A DNA stretch of 40,625 nucleotides from a virus. The notes beneath the pieces are model-generated. The model saw only the letters and a list, made by a program, of their open reading frames with translations. It searched no databases and was not told the origin of the DNA. Position numbers and translations under genes: made by a program. Within the stretch, counting starts at the first letter, position 1. Each line of letters begins with the position of its first letter. Of this stretch, positions 1 to 9,123 are shown one piece after another. The stretch is taken from the IMG/VR virus record IMGVR_UViG_3300023184_000257, positions 1 to 40,625 of that record, one strand, 5' to 3'.

Positions 1-882
1 AAAGGACTACTTGGTAGCTTCCTTAACGAGGAGGAACAGTCTGCTCCCACTTTAGTGGAGCAAATGGAAGAATCTGAAGATCCCGCTTCTTCTTCAGAAG
101 AAAGCGATCTGTCTGATGATGATTCCGATCAGCCTGAGGTTGATGACAGTTCTTTGAGTAGGGGTGTCCAGAAACGCATTAACAAATTAGTTGCTGCGAA
201 AAAGGCCGCTCAAGCTGAATTAGACTCGCAAAAATCAACTGTCTCCAAGTTGCAAAAAGAACTTGAGGAAGCAAAATCCTCTGCTCCTTCTGCAAATGTG
301 ACGTTTGATGAATACGTTGAAACATTAGATACCCCTAAAAAGGTAGAAGATGAATACAGACGAGCGTTAAATGTTCTGATGTGGTGCGAAGACAATATCA
401 ATGGCGGTGTTCTCCCAGATGGGCAGACAGAGCTATCCGATACTGAAGTTCGCGCCATGAAAAGAGCGGCGATGATGCGAAAGGAGTTAGAGTTACCTGC
501 TAGGATGCAGTTTTTGCAGCAACAACAAGCGGCAGAAGCTGAGATTAGCACTAACTTTCCTTGGTGGAATAAACCAGAAACTGAAGAGTACCAAGTTGCT
601 CAACAGGTTTTGCGTGAGTTCCCAGAGCTAAAAAAGCGTAGAGCAGACTGGAAACACGTTGCTGGATTGGTTGTCTTAGGTGCTAAAGCGTATGCAGATA
701 TGCAGACTAAAAAGAAAGCACCCATTGCACCTATCAAACGTGCTCCCGTACAGCCATCTGTAAAAGCGGTTCCGACACAAGCATCTCAAAGTGATTTAGT
801 CAAAGCTCGTCAGAAGTTTGCAAAAGATTCTTCTGATCCTAAGGGGTTGAGTGACCTAGTTAAAGCAATGGGGTTTGTATAA
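1..882 (+). CDS. scaffolding protein, 3' part (gene crosses the contig junction)
   Basis: This is the main part of a capsid assembly scaffold. The frame is open from base 1 and joins in frame to the start at 40393, giving a 324-residue protein; the part here encodes residues 32-324. The N-terminal third is rich in Ser, Asp and Glu. It is followed by a Lys/Ala/Gln/Glu-rich helical stretch likely to form a coiled coil, and by a basic C-terminal region, as is usual for phage scaffolds that bind the capsid subunit through a basic tail. The position directly between portal and major capsid genes supports the role. No protease is recognisable nearby. The assignment rests on composition and gene order, not on a sequence motif. 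Confidence 0.75.
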   Translation, partial: KGLLGSFLNEEEQSAPTLVEQMEESEDPASSSEESDLSDDDSDQPEVDDSSLSRGVQKRINKLVAAKKAAQAELDSQKSTVSKLQKELEEAKSSAPSANVTFDEYVETLDTPKKVEDEYRRALNVLMWCEDNINGGVLPDGQTELSDTEVRAMKRAAMMRKELELPARMQFLQQQQAAEAEISTNFPWWNKPETEEYQVAQQVLREFPELKKRRADWKHVAGLVVLGAKAYADMQTKKKAPIAPIKRAPVQPSVKAVPTQASQSDLVKARQKFAKDSSDPKGLSDLVKAMGFV

Positions 883-913
883 CCCTTCAGTTCATCTCTC
901 ACTTATTTATTTT

Positions 914-1999
914 ATGGCTATTCTAACCGAACCTAATTTGTCTGGTCGTGGTAAACGCGAAGAACTCGCGGACATGATCGCTCTTGTTGATGCCCGCGAT
1001 ACGCCTTTTGTCTCAATGGCACGTAAAGGCTCAAAGCCCGGTAATATGTTGTTTCAGTGGCAGGCAGACACCAATCCTCAGCCTCAAGTTGGCGGGACTG
1101 TTGACGGCACTGATGTTAATCTGGTGACTGGTATCAGCAACTATGTTGTTGAGTACCGCAAACAGCTTGGTAACTACGGACAAATCTTCCGTCGTGCCAC
1201 TGGTGTTTCTAAGTTGTCTCAAGATTTGGCTGATGTTGCTGGTGTTCGTGATTCTCTTTCAGACAACGTATCTAAGGCTATCATTGGCCTTAAGCGTGAC
1301 ATGGAAGTGACCATGACATCCATCCAATCTGGTCAAGCAGACAACGGAACCATTCCTTACTTGACTTGCGGTATCCAGAAATGGACTAACGGCGATGCAA
1401 GCGTTGGAACTGGGCTTCCTAGTTTGGTTGATGGTACTCTTGATCTTACCACCCCTTCCACCTCGCGTCAGGGTAGTGGTAGTGCTGCTGCTAACCTTAC
1501 AGATACGCTTGTACAGAGCTTGCTGAAGTCAATCTTTGACATCACTGGTCAGTACAAATCGTTTGATTGTATCGTTGGCACAGACCTCAAGCGTGCGTTT
1601 ACTGGGTTGCTTGGTACAACGTCTTTGACCACAACGTCCACTGTTGGCGTTACTGGTGCTGGTGCTACTAAGGTTCAGACGTTTATGCGCGAAGCATCTG
1701 CTGACACTTACATCCAGTCTATGGATGTATTTCAGGGAGACTTTGGCACAGTGCGTTTGCATCCCACCACGTTCCTTGGCGCAATCAATAGCCCTTCTAC
1801 GGGGTTATTTACAACGCAGGGATGGCTTGGTTTGGTTCTTGATATGAGCCAAATTGAAATCCGTTACGGAGGCAATGTGGCTCAAGTCACTGCGCTTCCC
1901 GACGCTGGTGCTGGCCCCCGTCGGTTGGTTGAAGCTGTTGCAGGTTTGGTTGTCGGGAACCCTAAGGGTCTTGGCAAGTTTACCTTTACTGCTGCTTAA
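914..1999 (+). CDS. major capsid protein (SU10/DUF5309-like)
   Basis: This 361-residue protein forms the icosahedral shell. The N-terminus, with a KREELADMI helix, then TPFVSMARKG and a WQADTNPQPQ segment, resembles the family of phage SU10-type capsid proteins (DUF5309) with the HK97 fold. This is family recognition from memory, not a search. I chose the ATG at 914; an in-frame TTG at 875 would overlap the scaffold stop and add 13 unlikely residues. The leader before the ATG is A/T-rich with no Shine-Dalgarno motif, although this should be one of the most strongly expressed genes. It follows the scaffold gene by 31 bases and precedes the tRNA. Confidence 0.85.
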   Translation: MAILTEPNLSGRGKREELADMIALVDARDTPFVSMARKGSKPGNMLFQWQADTNPQPQVGGTVDGTDVNLVTGISNYVVEYRKQLGNYGQIFRRATGVSKLSQDLADVAGVRDSLSDNVSKAIIGLKRDMEVTMTSIQSGQADNGTIPYLTCGIQKWTNGDASVGTGLPSLVDGTLDLTTPSTSRQGSGSAAANLTDTLVQSLLKSIFDITGQYKSFDCIVGTDLKRAFTGLLGTTSLTTTSTVGVTGAGATKVQTFMREASADTYIQSMDVFQGDFGTVRLHPTTFLGAINSPSTGLFTTQGWLGLVLDMSQIEIRYGGNVAQVTALPDAGAGPRRLVEAVAGLVVGNPKGLGKFTFTAA

Positions 2000-2047
2000 T
2001 CTCGGACGCGAGATCGGGAACGCCGCCAAGAGTCAACGGGCGTGACA

Positions 2048-2073
2048 GCGTGGAGAGACACGCACACTTTTTA
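2048..2073 (+). terminator. weak terminator-like hairpin after the capsid gene
   Basis: A 5-bp stem (GCGTG 2048-2052 with CACGC 2059-2063, six-base loop) is followed after ACA by a C and a run of T residues at 2068-2072. It lies in the gap between the capsid gene and the tRNA. The stem is short, so it may attenuate rather than stop transcription, or mark a processing site for the tRNA. Confidence 0.35.
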
Positions 2074-2075
2074 AT

Positions 2076-2150
2076 CGCGGAGTAGCTCAGTGGTAGATCG
2101 CTTGGCTCATAACCAAGATGTCGCTGGTTCGATTCCAGCCTCCGCAACCA
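2076..2150 (+). tRNA. tRNA-fMet (CAU), initiator type
   Basis: A full cloverleaf can be drawn. The acceptor stem is 2076-2082 with 2140-2146 and the D arm is 2085-2099. The anticodon stem is 2101-2105 with 2113-2117 around loop CTCATAA (anticodon CAT at 2108-2110). The T arm is 2123-2139 with loop TTCGATT, the discriminator is A2147, and CCA is encoded at 2148-2150. The first acceptor pair is C1 against A72, the unpaired signature of bacterial initiator tRNAs; the 3' end CCGCAACCA and the anticodon loop also match the initiator pattern. Two features are atypical: the anticodon stem has UGG:CCA where initiators have GGG:CCC, and D-stem position 11:24 is a C:U mismatch. It could be a decayed or adapted initiator. 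Confidence 0.9.
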
Positions 2151-2155
2151 TTTTT

Positions 2156-2485
2156 ATGATTGAAATAGACGGAGAGTTGGCAAAACAAGTTGAAACTGAA
2201 CTGCGCACAGGCTGGTTAAAAAACCAAATTGATGCCCGTGTTGAAGCAAAAAAAATTGCTAAGACAAACACAATCAGACACAAATCTGTTGAAGGTCTTG
2301 GTCAATTAACCGCACGTATTCCTGTTACGGCATTCCACTTTTGGGGACAAAAACTAGGATATGCTTGTTGGAATGACCAACAATTTATGGATGAGTTTCT
2401 TCGTGACAATCCAGAACTTCGTGTTAATAGTGGTGGCACTAAAGAAATTTCTGTTGGTTGGACTCCCAATCTTTCTCCTAAGTAA
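2156..2485 (+). CDS. hypothetical structural-region protein, 109 aa
   Basis: I do not recognise a named family. It is a 109-residue soluble protein with an N-terminal charged helix and a C-terminal segment containing AFHFWGQKLGYACW. The start chosen is the ATG five bases after the tRNA CCA end; the longer open frame running back to 2090 only translates the tRNA. Its stop overlaps the next start (TAATG at 2483-2487), so the two are translationally coupled. Position right after the capsid gene suggests a head-completion or connector role, which is inference from gene order. Confidence 0.7.
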   Translation: MIEIDGELAKQVETELRTGWLKNQIDARVEAKKIAKTNTIRHKSVEGLGQLTARIPVTAFHFWGQKLGYACWNDQQFMDEFLRDNPELRVNSGGTKEISVGWTPNLSPK

Positions 2486-3705
2486 TGAAGACAGTTCCAT
2501 TTAGCGATATTTTAGCTGGTGTTTGTCAGCTTGTTGGTCTTGATAGAAATACGCTAAATGACAAAGCATTTGCCGCAGTTCGCGATCTTGCTGCTCGCAG
2601 AATGTCCATGATTTGGGATCGGGAAGAATGGCCCGATACCGAAAGAGTATTAAATACATTTGTTGGCACTCCAGTTATAGCGGCAACATTTAATGTTTCT
2701 GATATTGCAACTGAATCTGGAGTTTCTATTTTAATGGAAAGTGGAGTTGCTATTTATACGGAAACTACAAGTTCTTTAAAGATAAGATTAACTCTTGAGA
2801 CAAATGAATTTCCTAGAACATATTTAGCTGAATTTCAAGATAATGCTTATAGGAAAGGAACAATTGGCGAAACATATTTACGAGTTCTTAATTCATTTTA
2901 CATAACCAAACCAGATGGCACTAAAATTAGTTTAACTGGTAATTTATATGTGTTTGAATATGTAACAGCTACTGACGGATTTGGAGAATACATTACCGAT
3001 GTAAATATTGAGGTTGAAATTGGCACATTTTTGTATCCAACTTATAAAGGGGCAAATCATCCATTAACTACAAAAATAGTTTTTCAGAAAAATCCCAATC
3101 TGCTTGTTTGTCTTCAAGACAATGTACTGCAAGGGCTTGCTGCATACACGGGAGATCCAAGGAATACCACTAAACTTAAACCAGATAGGTTTATTGTTGA
3201 AGATCTTGGTGATAAAAATGATATTTCTGTTGGTGGTTCAGCTAAAACGCAAGAGTTTTCGTATTTAAGATTTTATAACGATAGCGAAAAGTTTATTACA
3301 TACAGAAAGCCATGCCCTAGATTTTTTGGATTAGCATACAACTCGACGCTGCCATATGCTGCTGGTGCACAGGCATTTTATGATCCGTATCAAGCTAGTG
3401 CAGCTTATAATCCCACAAACAATGGTGCTGTAGTAAAAGGAGATTTTTGGGATGCAAACATAGCGACTGACAGGGGAATCCCGCCTTCAACAACTAGTTT
3501 AAACTGGAGTGTTGTAGAAATCCCTTACAGGTTTAAAGATTTTTTGATAAACGGAACATCTGCTGACTTTTTAAGATCTGAAGGACGGGCAGATGAGGCT
3601 AATATTTTTGACAATTTAGCAGAAGTGTCTGTACAGCAACAAATTGATGTCTTATTAAGACAACAAGGTCAAGTGATGCGAATGGATATGGCTTACACTT
3701 ACTAA
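2485..3705 (+). CDS. virion structural protein, probable head-tail adaptor
   Basis: A 406-residue protein without transmembrane segments or a known enzyme motif. The N-terminus has a helical region ending in a WDREEWP segment. The middle is beta-rich, and the C-terminus is a helix with the pattern FLRSEGRADEANIFDNLAEV, of a kind seen at the ends of phage neck and tail proteins. It is coupled to the upstream gene by a TAATG overlap and lies between capsid and fibre genes. A neck/tail structural role is likely; the exact position in the particle is not readable from sequence. Confidence 0.65.
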   Translation: MKTVPFSDILAGVCQLVGLDRNTLNDKAFAAVRDLAARRMSMIWDREEWPDTERVLNTFVGTPVIAATFNVSDIATESGVSILMESGVAIYTETTSSLKIRLTLETNEFPRTYLAEFQDNAYRKGTIGETYLRVLNSFYITKPDGTKISLTGNLYVFEYVTATDGFGEYITDVNIEVEIGTFLYPTYKGANHPLTTKIVFQKNPNLLVCLQDNVLQGLAAYTGDPRNTTKLKPDRFIVEDLGDKNDISVGGSAKTQEFSYLRFYNDSEKFITYRKPCPRFFGLAYNSTLPYAAGAQAFYDPYQASAAYNPTNNGAVVKGDFWDANIATDRGIPPSTTSLNWSVVEIPYRFKDFLINGTSADFLRSEGRADEANIFDNLAEVSVQQQIDVLLRQQGQVMRMDMAYTY

Positions 3706-3706
3706 T

Positions 3707-3913
3707 ATGATTACAAAATTTATTATGAAACGTAATGTCAATGCGGGGTTGCCATTCAACAAAAACTTTGCCAGAGTAGAGGTTCATTCTAATGGCAGTG
3801 AGACTTTTAAATTTAAAAAATTTAAAATATCTGCTGGCATTTCTGATAGAATTCTTACAGAAACTGGCAGCTACTTAAATACCGAGAACTCAGACAGATT
3901 GAACACTAATTGA
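3707..3913 (+). CDS. small hypothetical protein
   Basis: A short protein of 68 residues if started at the ATG at 3707, or 62 from the ATG at 3725 (MKRNVNAG). It is Lys-, Asn- and Ser-rich. It begins one base after the preceding stop and ends one base before the next start, which argues that it is a genuine gene in a packed block. No function is recognised; its place before a fibre gene suggests a minor tail component. Confidence 0.5.
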   Translation: MITKFIMKRNVNAGLPFNKNFARVEVHSNGSETFKFKKFKISAGISDRILTETGSYLNTENSDRLNTN

Positions 3914-3914
3914 T

Positions 3915-5222
3915 ATGGGAATTAAAATTTCAGATTTTTTAAGTGCAACAACTCCACTGAGTGGGACTGAACTTGTTCCAATTGTTCAAGATGGAGTAAC
4001 TGTTAAAACAACTGCCGCAGCATTTAAGACAACAAATGCAGCAGACCTTGCAACTGGAACTGTTGCGATTGCTAGGTTGCCAGTTTCAAGTCAATCATCT
4101 GCTGGTATTGTTCGACTTGGAACAACGTCTGGCCTTGCGTGTGAAGGTAATGATGCTCGTTTGTCTGATGCCCGTATTCCTCTTGGTGGTGCTGGTGGAG
4201 ATTTAACTGGAGCATATCCAAATCCAGCACTTACAACTACTGGAGTTGCTGCTCTTACTTATGGTGGAGCAGGTAGCATTGGTGTCTTTGCCGTTGATAC
4301 TAAAGGACGCATTACTGGAGCTACATCTCAGGCTATAGCTATTTCTGGATCTCAAATTACAAGTGGCACTATAGCTAATACATATCTTCCAGCGGGAACA
4401 ACTGCTGCTGTTGGAGTGCTTCAACTTGGAACAACTGCGGGAACCGCTATTCAAGGAAATGATCCTAGAATTGGCTATGGTGGTGGATTTCTAGTTTTTA
4501 ATACTATTGGCGCAAACCAAAGTATTGCTGCAAATAAAATTCCTTCATACGTGACTAGAGTTAAAGTTACAGTTATTGGAGGTGGGGGTGGTGGGGCTGG
4601 TGGGGCAGCAGCAGGAAGTGGTGGATCTTCAATTTTTAGCGTTAGTGGTATAACTGTTACTGCAACTGGAGGTGCTGGAGGAAGTGCTTCAGCTTTTGGT
4701 GCAGGGGGAAGTGTTGCGGCAGTTGCTGGAGTTGTTGGTGCTGGAGTTGGAGGATCAGCAAATGGAAGTAGTGGAGTTTTTTCTATTGATAATGGAATCG
4801 GAATGGGAGGGGGCGCAGGATCATCTCCTATATCAATCGGAGCTAATGGATATGGCGGGGGTGCTGGAGTTGGATTTGGTGGAGGAGGCACTTATGGAAA
4901 ACCAGTTGGAACATTAGTTATTTCTGGGGGTGCTGGAGGAGGGGCTTATGCATCAATTCAAAGTGGAATTATTGGTGGAGGAACTGGATCAGACGGAGGA
5001 ATTGCAGGAACTACTGGTGGAACTTTCTATGGCGGTGGAGGTGGAGCATCTTCTGGATCATCATTTAATTATGGAGGAGGGGGAGGAGCGGTTGCTGTAT
5101 TTTACATTGCCTTAAATGGAGCAACATTATATACAAACGCAATTACAGTTGGTGCTGGTGGAGCATTTGGTGGTGCAGGTGGATCTAATGGAGGACAAGG
5201 AGTTGTAGTTATTGAATGGTAA
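3915..5222 (+). CDS. tail fibre protein with glycine-rich distal domain
   Basis: A 435-residue receptor-binding or fibre protein. It opens with KISDFLSATTPLSGTELVPI, the short N-terminal module common to many phage fibres and repeated in the fibre gene at 5429. The middle carries Gly/Thr-rich fibre repeats, including paired LGTTxG segments. Roughly the last 230 residues are strongly Gly/Ala/Ser-rich (GGGGGGAGG-type runs), resembling the polyglycine domains that form fibre tips in some phages. The protein probably contacts the host surface. The DNA is biased to GGA/GGT codons, which creates a long proline-rich false frame on the opposite strand. Confidence 0.75.
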   Translation: MGIKISDFLSATTPLSGTELVPIVQDGVTVKTTAAAFKTTNAADLATGTVAIARLPVSSQSSAGIVRLGTTSGLACEGNDARLSDARIPLGGAGGDLTGAYPNPALTTTGVAALTYGGAGSIGVFAVDTKGRITGATSQAIAISGSQITSGTIANTYLPAGTTAAVGVLQLGTTAGTAIQGNDPRIGYGGGFLVFNTIGANQSIAANKIPSYVTRVKVTVIGGGGGGAGGAAAGSGGSSIFSVSGITVTATGGAGGSASAFGAGGSVAAVAGVVGAGVGGSANGSSGVFSIDNGIGMGGGAGSSPISIGANGYGGGAGVGFGGGGTYGKPVGTLVISGGAGGGAYASIQSGIIGGGTGSDGGIAGTTGGTFYGGGGGASSGSSFNYGGGGGAVAVFYIALNGATLYTNAITVGAGGAFGGAGGSNGGQGVVVIEW

Positions 5223-5226
5223 TTTT

Positions 5227-5415
5227 ATGTTTGCACTTATATCTACATTTGAAGCAGAACAACCATTTCGTTTTTGCGAAGTTGCTTTGGAAAAGTTTCC
5301 AGTAACTGAAGGCGCATTATTTTGGGTAGATTGTCCAGAAGGCGTTACTCCTCAAACACATAAGTACACAACTTCTGGATTTGAACCTATTCCTGAACAA
5401 GTAGAACAGCAGTAA
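5227..5415 (+). CDS. small hypothetical protein between fibre genes
   Basis: A 62-residue protein starting at the ATG at 5227; an in-frame TTG at 5212 overlaps the fibre stop and is less likely. It contains a short sequence around FWVDCPEGVTPQTHKY and an acidic, Gln-rich end. Proteins of this size next to fibre genes can be fibre chaperones or attachment factors, but nothing here proves that. Confidence 0.5.
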   Translation: MFALISTFEAEQPFRFCEVALEKFPVTEGALFWVDCPEGVTPQTHKYTTSGFEPIPEQVEQQ

Positions 5416-5428
5416 TCTGTTTAATTTT

Positions 5429-8400
5429 ATGGCCGACATCAAAATTTCTGCGCTTCCAGTAGCATCATCTGTTTCAGATGCTGACATTGTAGTAATTAAC
5501 CAAAGTGGAGTTACAAAAACAGCTACTCGTGGGCTTGTAAACACTCCTACTGGCATTCTTCCAGTTGCAAATGGTGGAACTGGAGTTTCCATATCTAGTG
5601 GCGCAAGTTCTGTAGTTTTGCGTGATTCTAGCCAAAACATTACGGCAAACGCTTTTTTTAACAATGTTTCAAGCATCACTGCTTCGGGAACTCCGATTGT
5701 TTTAACTGTTGCCTCTGCTCCTGTTAGTTTGGTTACTGGTTCCGGCGGTCAAGTCATCAAGCTTCCTGATGCTACTACGCTAACAAATGGCACTATTTTT
5801 TCGTTTAACAATAACCAGTCAAGTGGAGCAATTAGCGTAAACAACAACTCTAATACGTTGGTTGTCTCTGTTCCTTCAGGTGGATATACAACTGTTGTGC
5901 TGCTATCAAATGCAACAGCAGCAGGGTCTTGGGATCGACACGACCAAAGTCCGTCAAACGTCTCTTGGTCAACCAACACTTTTGACTATCTAGGCTCAAT
6001 TACGAGCGCAACTTGGGATGGAGTTACAGTTGCTGTAAATCGAGGTGGTACTGGAGCTACATCGGCAGCATCTGCCCTTGTTTCTTTAGGCGCACAAGCT
6101 GCATTAACATCTGCATCACCACTTGCGCTTTCACAAGGTGGCACTGGTCAGACAACTCAACAAGCGGCCTTAAATGCCCTTGCAGGAGCGGTAACGGCTA
6201 ATCAAGTCCTTAAGGGTAATGGCACAAACGTATCTCTTGCTGCATTAACATCAGCAGATATTCCAACGCTTCCTATTTCTAAACTTACTGGAGTTGCAGC
6301 ATCTGGTGCAAATTCAGACATTACCTCTGTAGGATTGGCTACGGGGACAGTATCTACTACTCCATCGGGCGTTACTGATATTGTAAACAAAGCATATGCC
6401 GATTCAATTGGATCTGGGATTAATTTCCATGATGCGTGTGATTATGGCACAATTGCCGTGCTTTCTCCGACAGCAACTTACAATCAACCCGGTGGTGCTG
6501 GTGTTGGTGTTAATGCAACGCTAACTGGTCAGACAAACACTGCACTTCAAATTGATGGAGTTACTGTTGCAGTTGGAAAACGTGTCTTAGTAAAAAATCA
6601 GACAAGCGCAGTTCAAAATGGCGTATACAACGTAACCCAGCAAGGTGATGGATCTACTGTTCCATACATCCTAACACGCGCATCAGATTACGACACAAGT
6701 GGTTCTGGAACCAATGAAGTTCAAGCTGGTGACTTTATTTTAATTCTTAATAGTACGTTGGCTAATACCGCTTGGGTACAACAGACTCCTGCGCCAATTA
6801 TTTTTGGAACTACAAACATTTCATTCATTCAGTTTGCTGCTGCTGCTGCTGGTGTAAGTTCGTTTAATACGTCTCTTACAGGGTTAACGCCCAGCACCAA
6901 CACAACTGGTACAGTTACGCTTGCTGGAACCCTTGGAATTGCAAGTGGTGGTACGGGTACTACAACACAACAAGCAGCATTAAATGCTATTTCTGGCACA
7001 CAAACGGCAGGTTACCATTTTCGTTCTGATGGCACAAATGTAAGCCTTCAACCTTTGAGTCTTGCGGATGTTACCGCAGGAACGCTAGGGGTTGTTTATG
7101 GTGGTACGGGAGCAACTACTCAAGCCGCAGCATTAACGTCACTAGGGGCACAGGCAGCACTAACTACGGCTGCTCCTCTTGCTTTAGATAAAGGTGGCAC
7201 TGGACAAATTACATATACTGATGGGCAGTTGCTTATTGGAAATACAGCTACGGGAGGTTTAAGCAAAGCAACCATTACTGCTGGTTCAAATGTAACTGTT
7301 ACTAACGGGAATGGGACGATTACAATTGCTTCAACGGGTGGTGCTGCTGGTGTCTCATCATTTTCTGCTGGTACTACAGGTTTAACGCCAAACACAGCAA
7401 CAACGGGCGCAGTATCGCTTGCTGGAACGCTTGCGATTGCTAATGGTGGAACTGGGCAAACAACAAACGAACTAGCTCGAAATGTTTTGGGAAGTATTCA
7501 GGCTGTTGTAGTGCGACACGCAAGCGCATTAGTGCTACAATCTGTTGGAACAATAACTAGTGCCGTTTTTACATCTGGATCTGCTGTTGTTACATTTGTA
7601 ACTACAACAGCAACACTAGCTGTTGGACAATCTTTAAGTTCAGGAATTACTACTGGTGTAATCAAGTCAATTGATAGTCCAACGCAGATCACCATGAGTG
7701 CCACGGCAGGCGCAACCACTACAGTAAATCCAACTGTATATAACTCAACAATTTCAACTCTTGTGTCGTCATCTATTGTTACAATGGATAGTCGCACAAT
7801 CGTTGTTGGTGATGTTGTGCTGCTTGGGGCACAAAGTGCAACTGCCCAAAATGGCCCTTGGATACTTACATCGCTTGCAGGTAGCGTAATGAGTTTTGTT
7901 CGCCCTTCTTATTGGAGCGGAACAATTTTTGGAAATACCTTATTTTACGTTCAGCAAGGGCCAACTTATTTTGGACAAATTGCAACAGTAACTGGAGGAG
8001 TTTCAACTGGATCAAGCGTTGGAGTTGATGCGTTTACTGTTTATACCGCAGTGAATAGAGGAAATGTCGCAACCCTTTCGGCAAATACTTATACAGCAGT
8101 TCAAACATTTGTAGCTAACAGTCCAACAGGATCTGCGCCATTTAAGTTTTTAGGATCTGGATCTGGATTAAACACAACTCCAATTGCACATCAAGTAGAA
8201 TGGGATGGAAGCACAATGTACGTCACTAATGCTTCTTCTATTCGCAATTCGTTATTTTACGGATCGGGTGGAACTTTTACTGGAGCAGTTGCTTTAAAGT
8301 CACTTTTTGAAACAGCAGCAAATCCCAATATCTCTGCGGGAACTATTACTTTAGATCTTTCTACAGCATCTTATTTTAATGTTACATTAAGTTCAAATGT

Positions 8401-8647
8401 ATCAAGTTTTAATATCTCTTTTGGTGGAACCCCATTAACTTCTTTATCAAGTTTTACACTTGAATTAGTGCAAGATTCTACTGGAGGAAGAACTGTTGCA
8501 TGGTTATTTTTTGGAAAAACGCTTAAATGGGCTAATGGAGTTCCTCCCACACAAACAGTAACTGCTTTTAAATCAGACATATACACATTTATAACTCGTG
8601 ACTTTGGAGCTTCGTATTATGGATTTGTCAGGGGTCAAAACTTCTAA
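5429..8647 (+). CDS. large tail fibre protein with GGTG repeats
   Basis: A 1072-residue fibre. The N-terminus (KISALPVASSVSDADIVVI) shares the attachment module of the fibre gene at 3915. At least six phage-fibre repeats with the core GGTG followed by TTQQAALN or similar lie between residues 45 and 690. Two larger beta-rich domains interrupt them (about 325-475 and 695-880), both containing ..VLV/VVL..Q.A.QNG..V/ILT. segments, so they look like diverged copies of one module. The C-terminal ~100 residues end with a KW.NG..PTQT...D...F pattern seen at the tips of many phage fibres. It likely determines host range with the other two fibre genes. Confidence 0.8.
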   Translation: MADIKISALPVASSVSDADIVVINQSGVTKTATRGLVNTPTGILPVANGGTGVSISSGASSVVLRDSSQNITANAFFNNVSSITASGTPIVLTVASAPVSLVTGSGGQVIKLPDATTLTNGTIFSFNNNQSSGAISVNNNSNTLVVSVPSGGYTTVVLLSNATAAGSWDRHDQSPSNVSWSTNTFDYLGSITSATWDGVTVAVNRGGTGATSAASALVSLGAQAALTSASPLALSQGGTGQTTQQAALNALAGAVTANQVLKGNGTNVSLAALTSADIPTLPISKLTGVAASGANSDITSVGLATGTVSTTPSGVTDIVNKAYADSIGSGINFHDACDYGTIAVLSPTATYNQPGGAGVGVNATLTGQTNTALQIDGVTVAVGKRVLVKNQTSAVQNGVYNVTQQGDGSTVPYILTRASDYDTSGSGTNEVQAGDFILILNSTLANTAWVQQTPAPIIFGTTNISFIQFAAAAAGVSSFNTSLTGLTPSTNTTGTVTLAGTLGIASGGTGTTTQQAALNAISGTQTAGYHFRSDGTNVSLQPLSLADVTAGTLGVVYGGTGATTQAAALTSLGAQAALTTAAPLALDKGGTGQITYTDGQLLIGNTATGGLSKATITAGSNVTVTNGNGTITIASTGGAAGVSSFSAGTTGLTPNTATTGAVSLAGTLAIANGGTGQTTNELARNVLGSIQAVVVRHASALVLQSVGTITSAVFTSGSAVVTFVTTTATLAVGQSLSSGITTGVIKSIDSPTQITMSATAGATTTVNPTVYNSTISTLVSSSIVTMDSRTIVVGDVVLLGAQSATAQNGPWILTSLAGSVMSFVRPSYWSGTIFGNTLFYVQQGPTYFGQIATVTGGVSTGSSVGVDAFTVYTAVNRGNVATLSANTYTAVQTFVANSPTGSAPFKFLGSGSGLNTTPIAHQVEWDGSTMYVTNASSIRNSLFYGSGGTFTGAVALKSLFETAANPNISAGTITLDLSTASYFNVTLSSNVSSFNISFGGTPLTSLSSFTLELVQDSTGGRTVAWLFFGKTLKWANGVPPTQTVTAFKSDIYTFITRDFGASYYGFVRGQNF

Positions 8648-8699
8648 ACAATATGGAGTGGCTTAAACAAATTCTTCCAACAATTGTTTGCTTAATCAT

Positions 8700-8894
8700 A
8701 TGAAAACACTACTCGCACGCTTGCAAGAACCTTCAACTTACGCCGGACTATCTGCGCTACTAGCCTTAGCTGGCATTCAGATTCCTGACGCTAAATATCA
8801 AGCCATTATTCATGCTGTTGCTGCGATTGCTGGGGCTGTAGCAATCTTTTTAGGAGAAAAACCAAGTGCTCCTACTCCTCCTTCAGGCTCTTAA
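8700..8894 (+). CDS. candidate holin, 64 aa
   Basis: A 64-residue protein with a hydrophobic stretch (AGLSALLALAGIQIP) and a second one (IIHAVAAIAGAVAIFLG) separated by a polar turn, then a short Pro/Ser-rich tail. Two short membrane segments, small size and position directly upstream of the spanin pair fit a holin, which forms the inner-membrane hole at lysis. The ATG at 8700 overlaps the stop of a 16-residue hydrophobic reading frame at 8652 (MEWLKQILPTIVC..), which may be a leader or a gene remnant. Confidence 0.6.
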   Translation: MKTLLARLQEPSTYAGLSALLALAGIQIPDAKYQAIIHAVAAIAGAVAIFLGEKPSAPTPPSGS

Positions 8895-9123
8895 TTCGTG
8901 GTTGCAGTTGCGAGTTGTCTCAGCACACTGGGAGTTGACTCGTGAAATAGAAAAATACTGCGATGCCACAGAAAATGCCATATTGGAAGCTAGGAGCGTT
9001 GGGAATGACGCTCTTGCTGACAGGTTGCGCGAGCGTTTCGCACGTGCCTCAAGCATCGTTGTGCCCACCGCTGGGAGTGTTGCATCTACAGCAGGGGCAA
9101 ATATACCAAGCACAAAGCCTTGA
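8866..9123 (+). CDS. i-spanin-like protein (Rz-type)
   Basis: An 85-residue frame starting at GTG 8866, inside the end of the candidate holin. A hydrophobic N-terminal stretch (LLLLLQALNSWLQL) is followed by a charged helical region (about residues 25-65) and an Ala/Ser/Thr-rich tail. This is the layout of an inner-membrane spanin with a periplasmic coiled coil. Its main support is the lipoprotein gene nested in the +1 frame from 8963. The membrane anchor is weaker than in typical Rz proteins and the GTG start is not certain. A TTG near 8902 is an alternative. Confidence 0.55.
   Translation: MLLLLLQALNSWLQLRVVSAHWELTREIEKYCDATENAILEARSVGNDALADRLRERFARASSIVVPTAGSVASTAGANIPSTKP

Noticed and set aside
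2090-2155. N-terminal extension of the gene at 2156
   Set aside because: The extension translates the tRNA gene itself, so the start after the tRNA is used.
4475-4891. Proline-rich open frame on the - strand, 138 aa
   Set aside because: It is the complement of the glycine-rich fibre domain; GGN codons read as NCC Pro on the other strand. No leader or neighbours support it.
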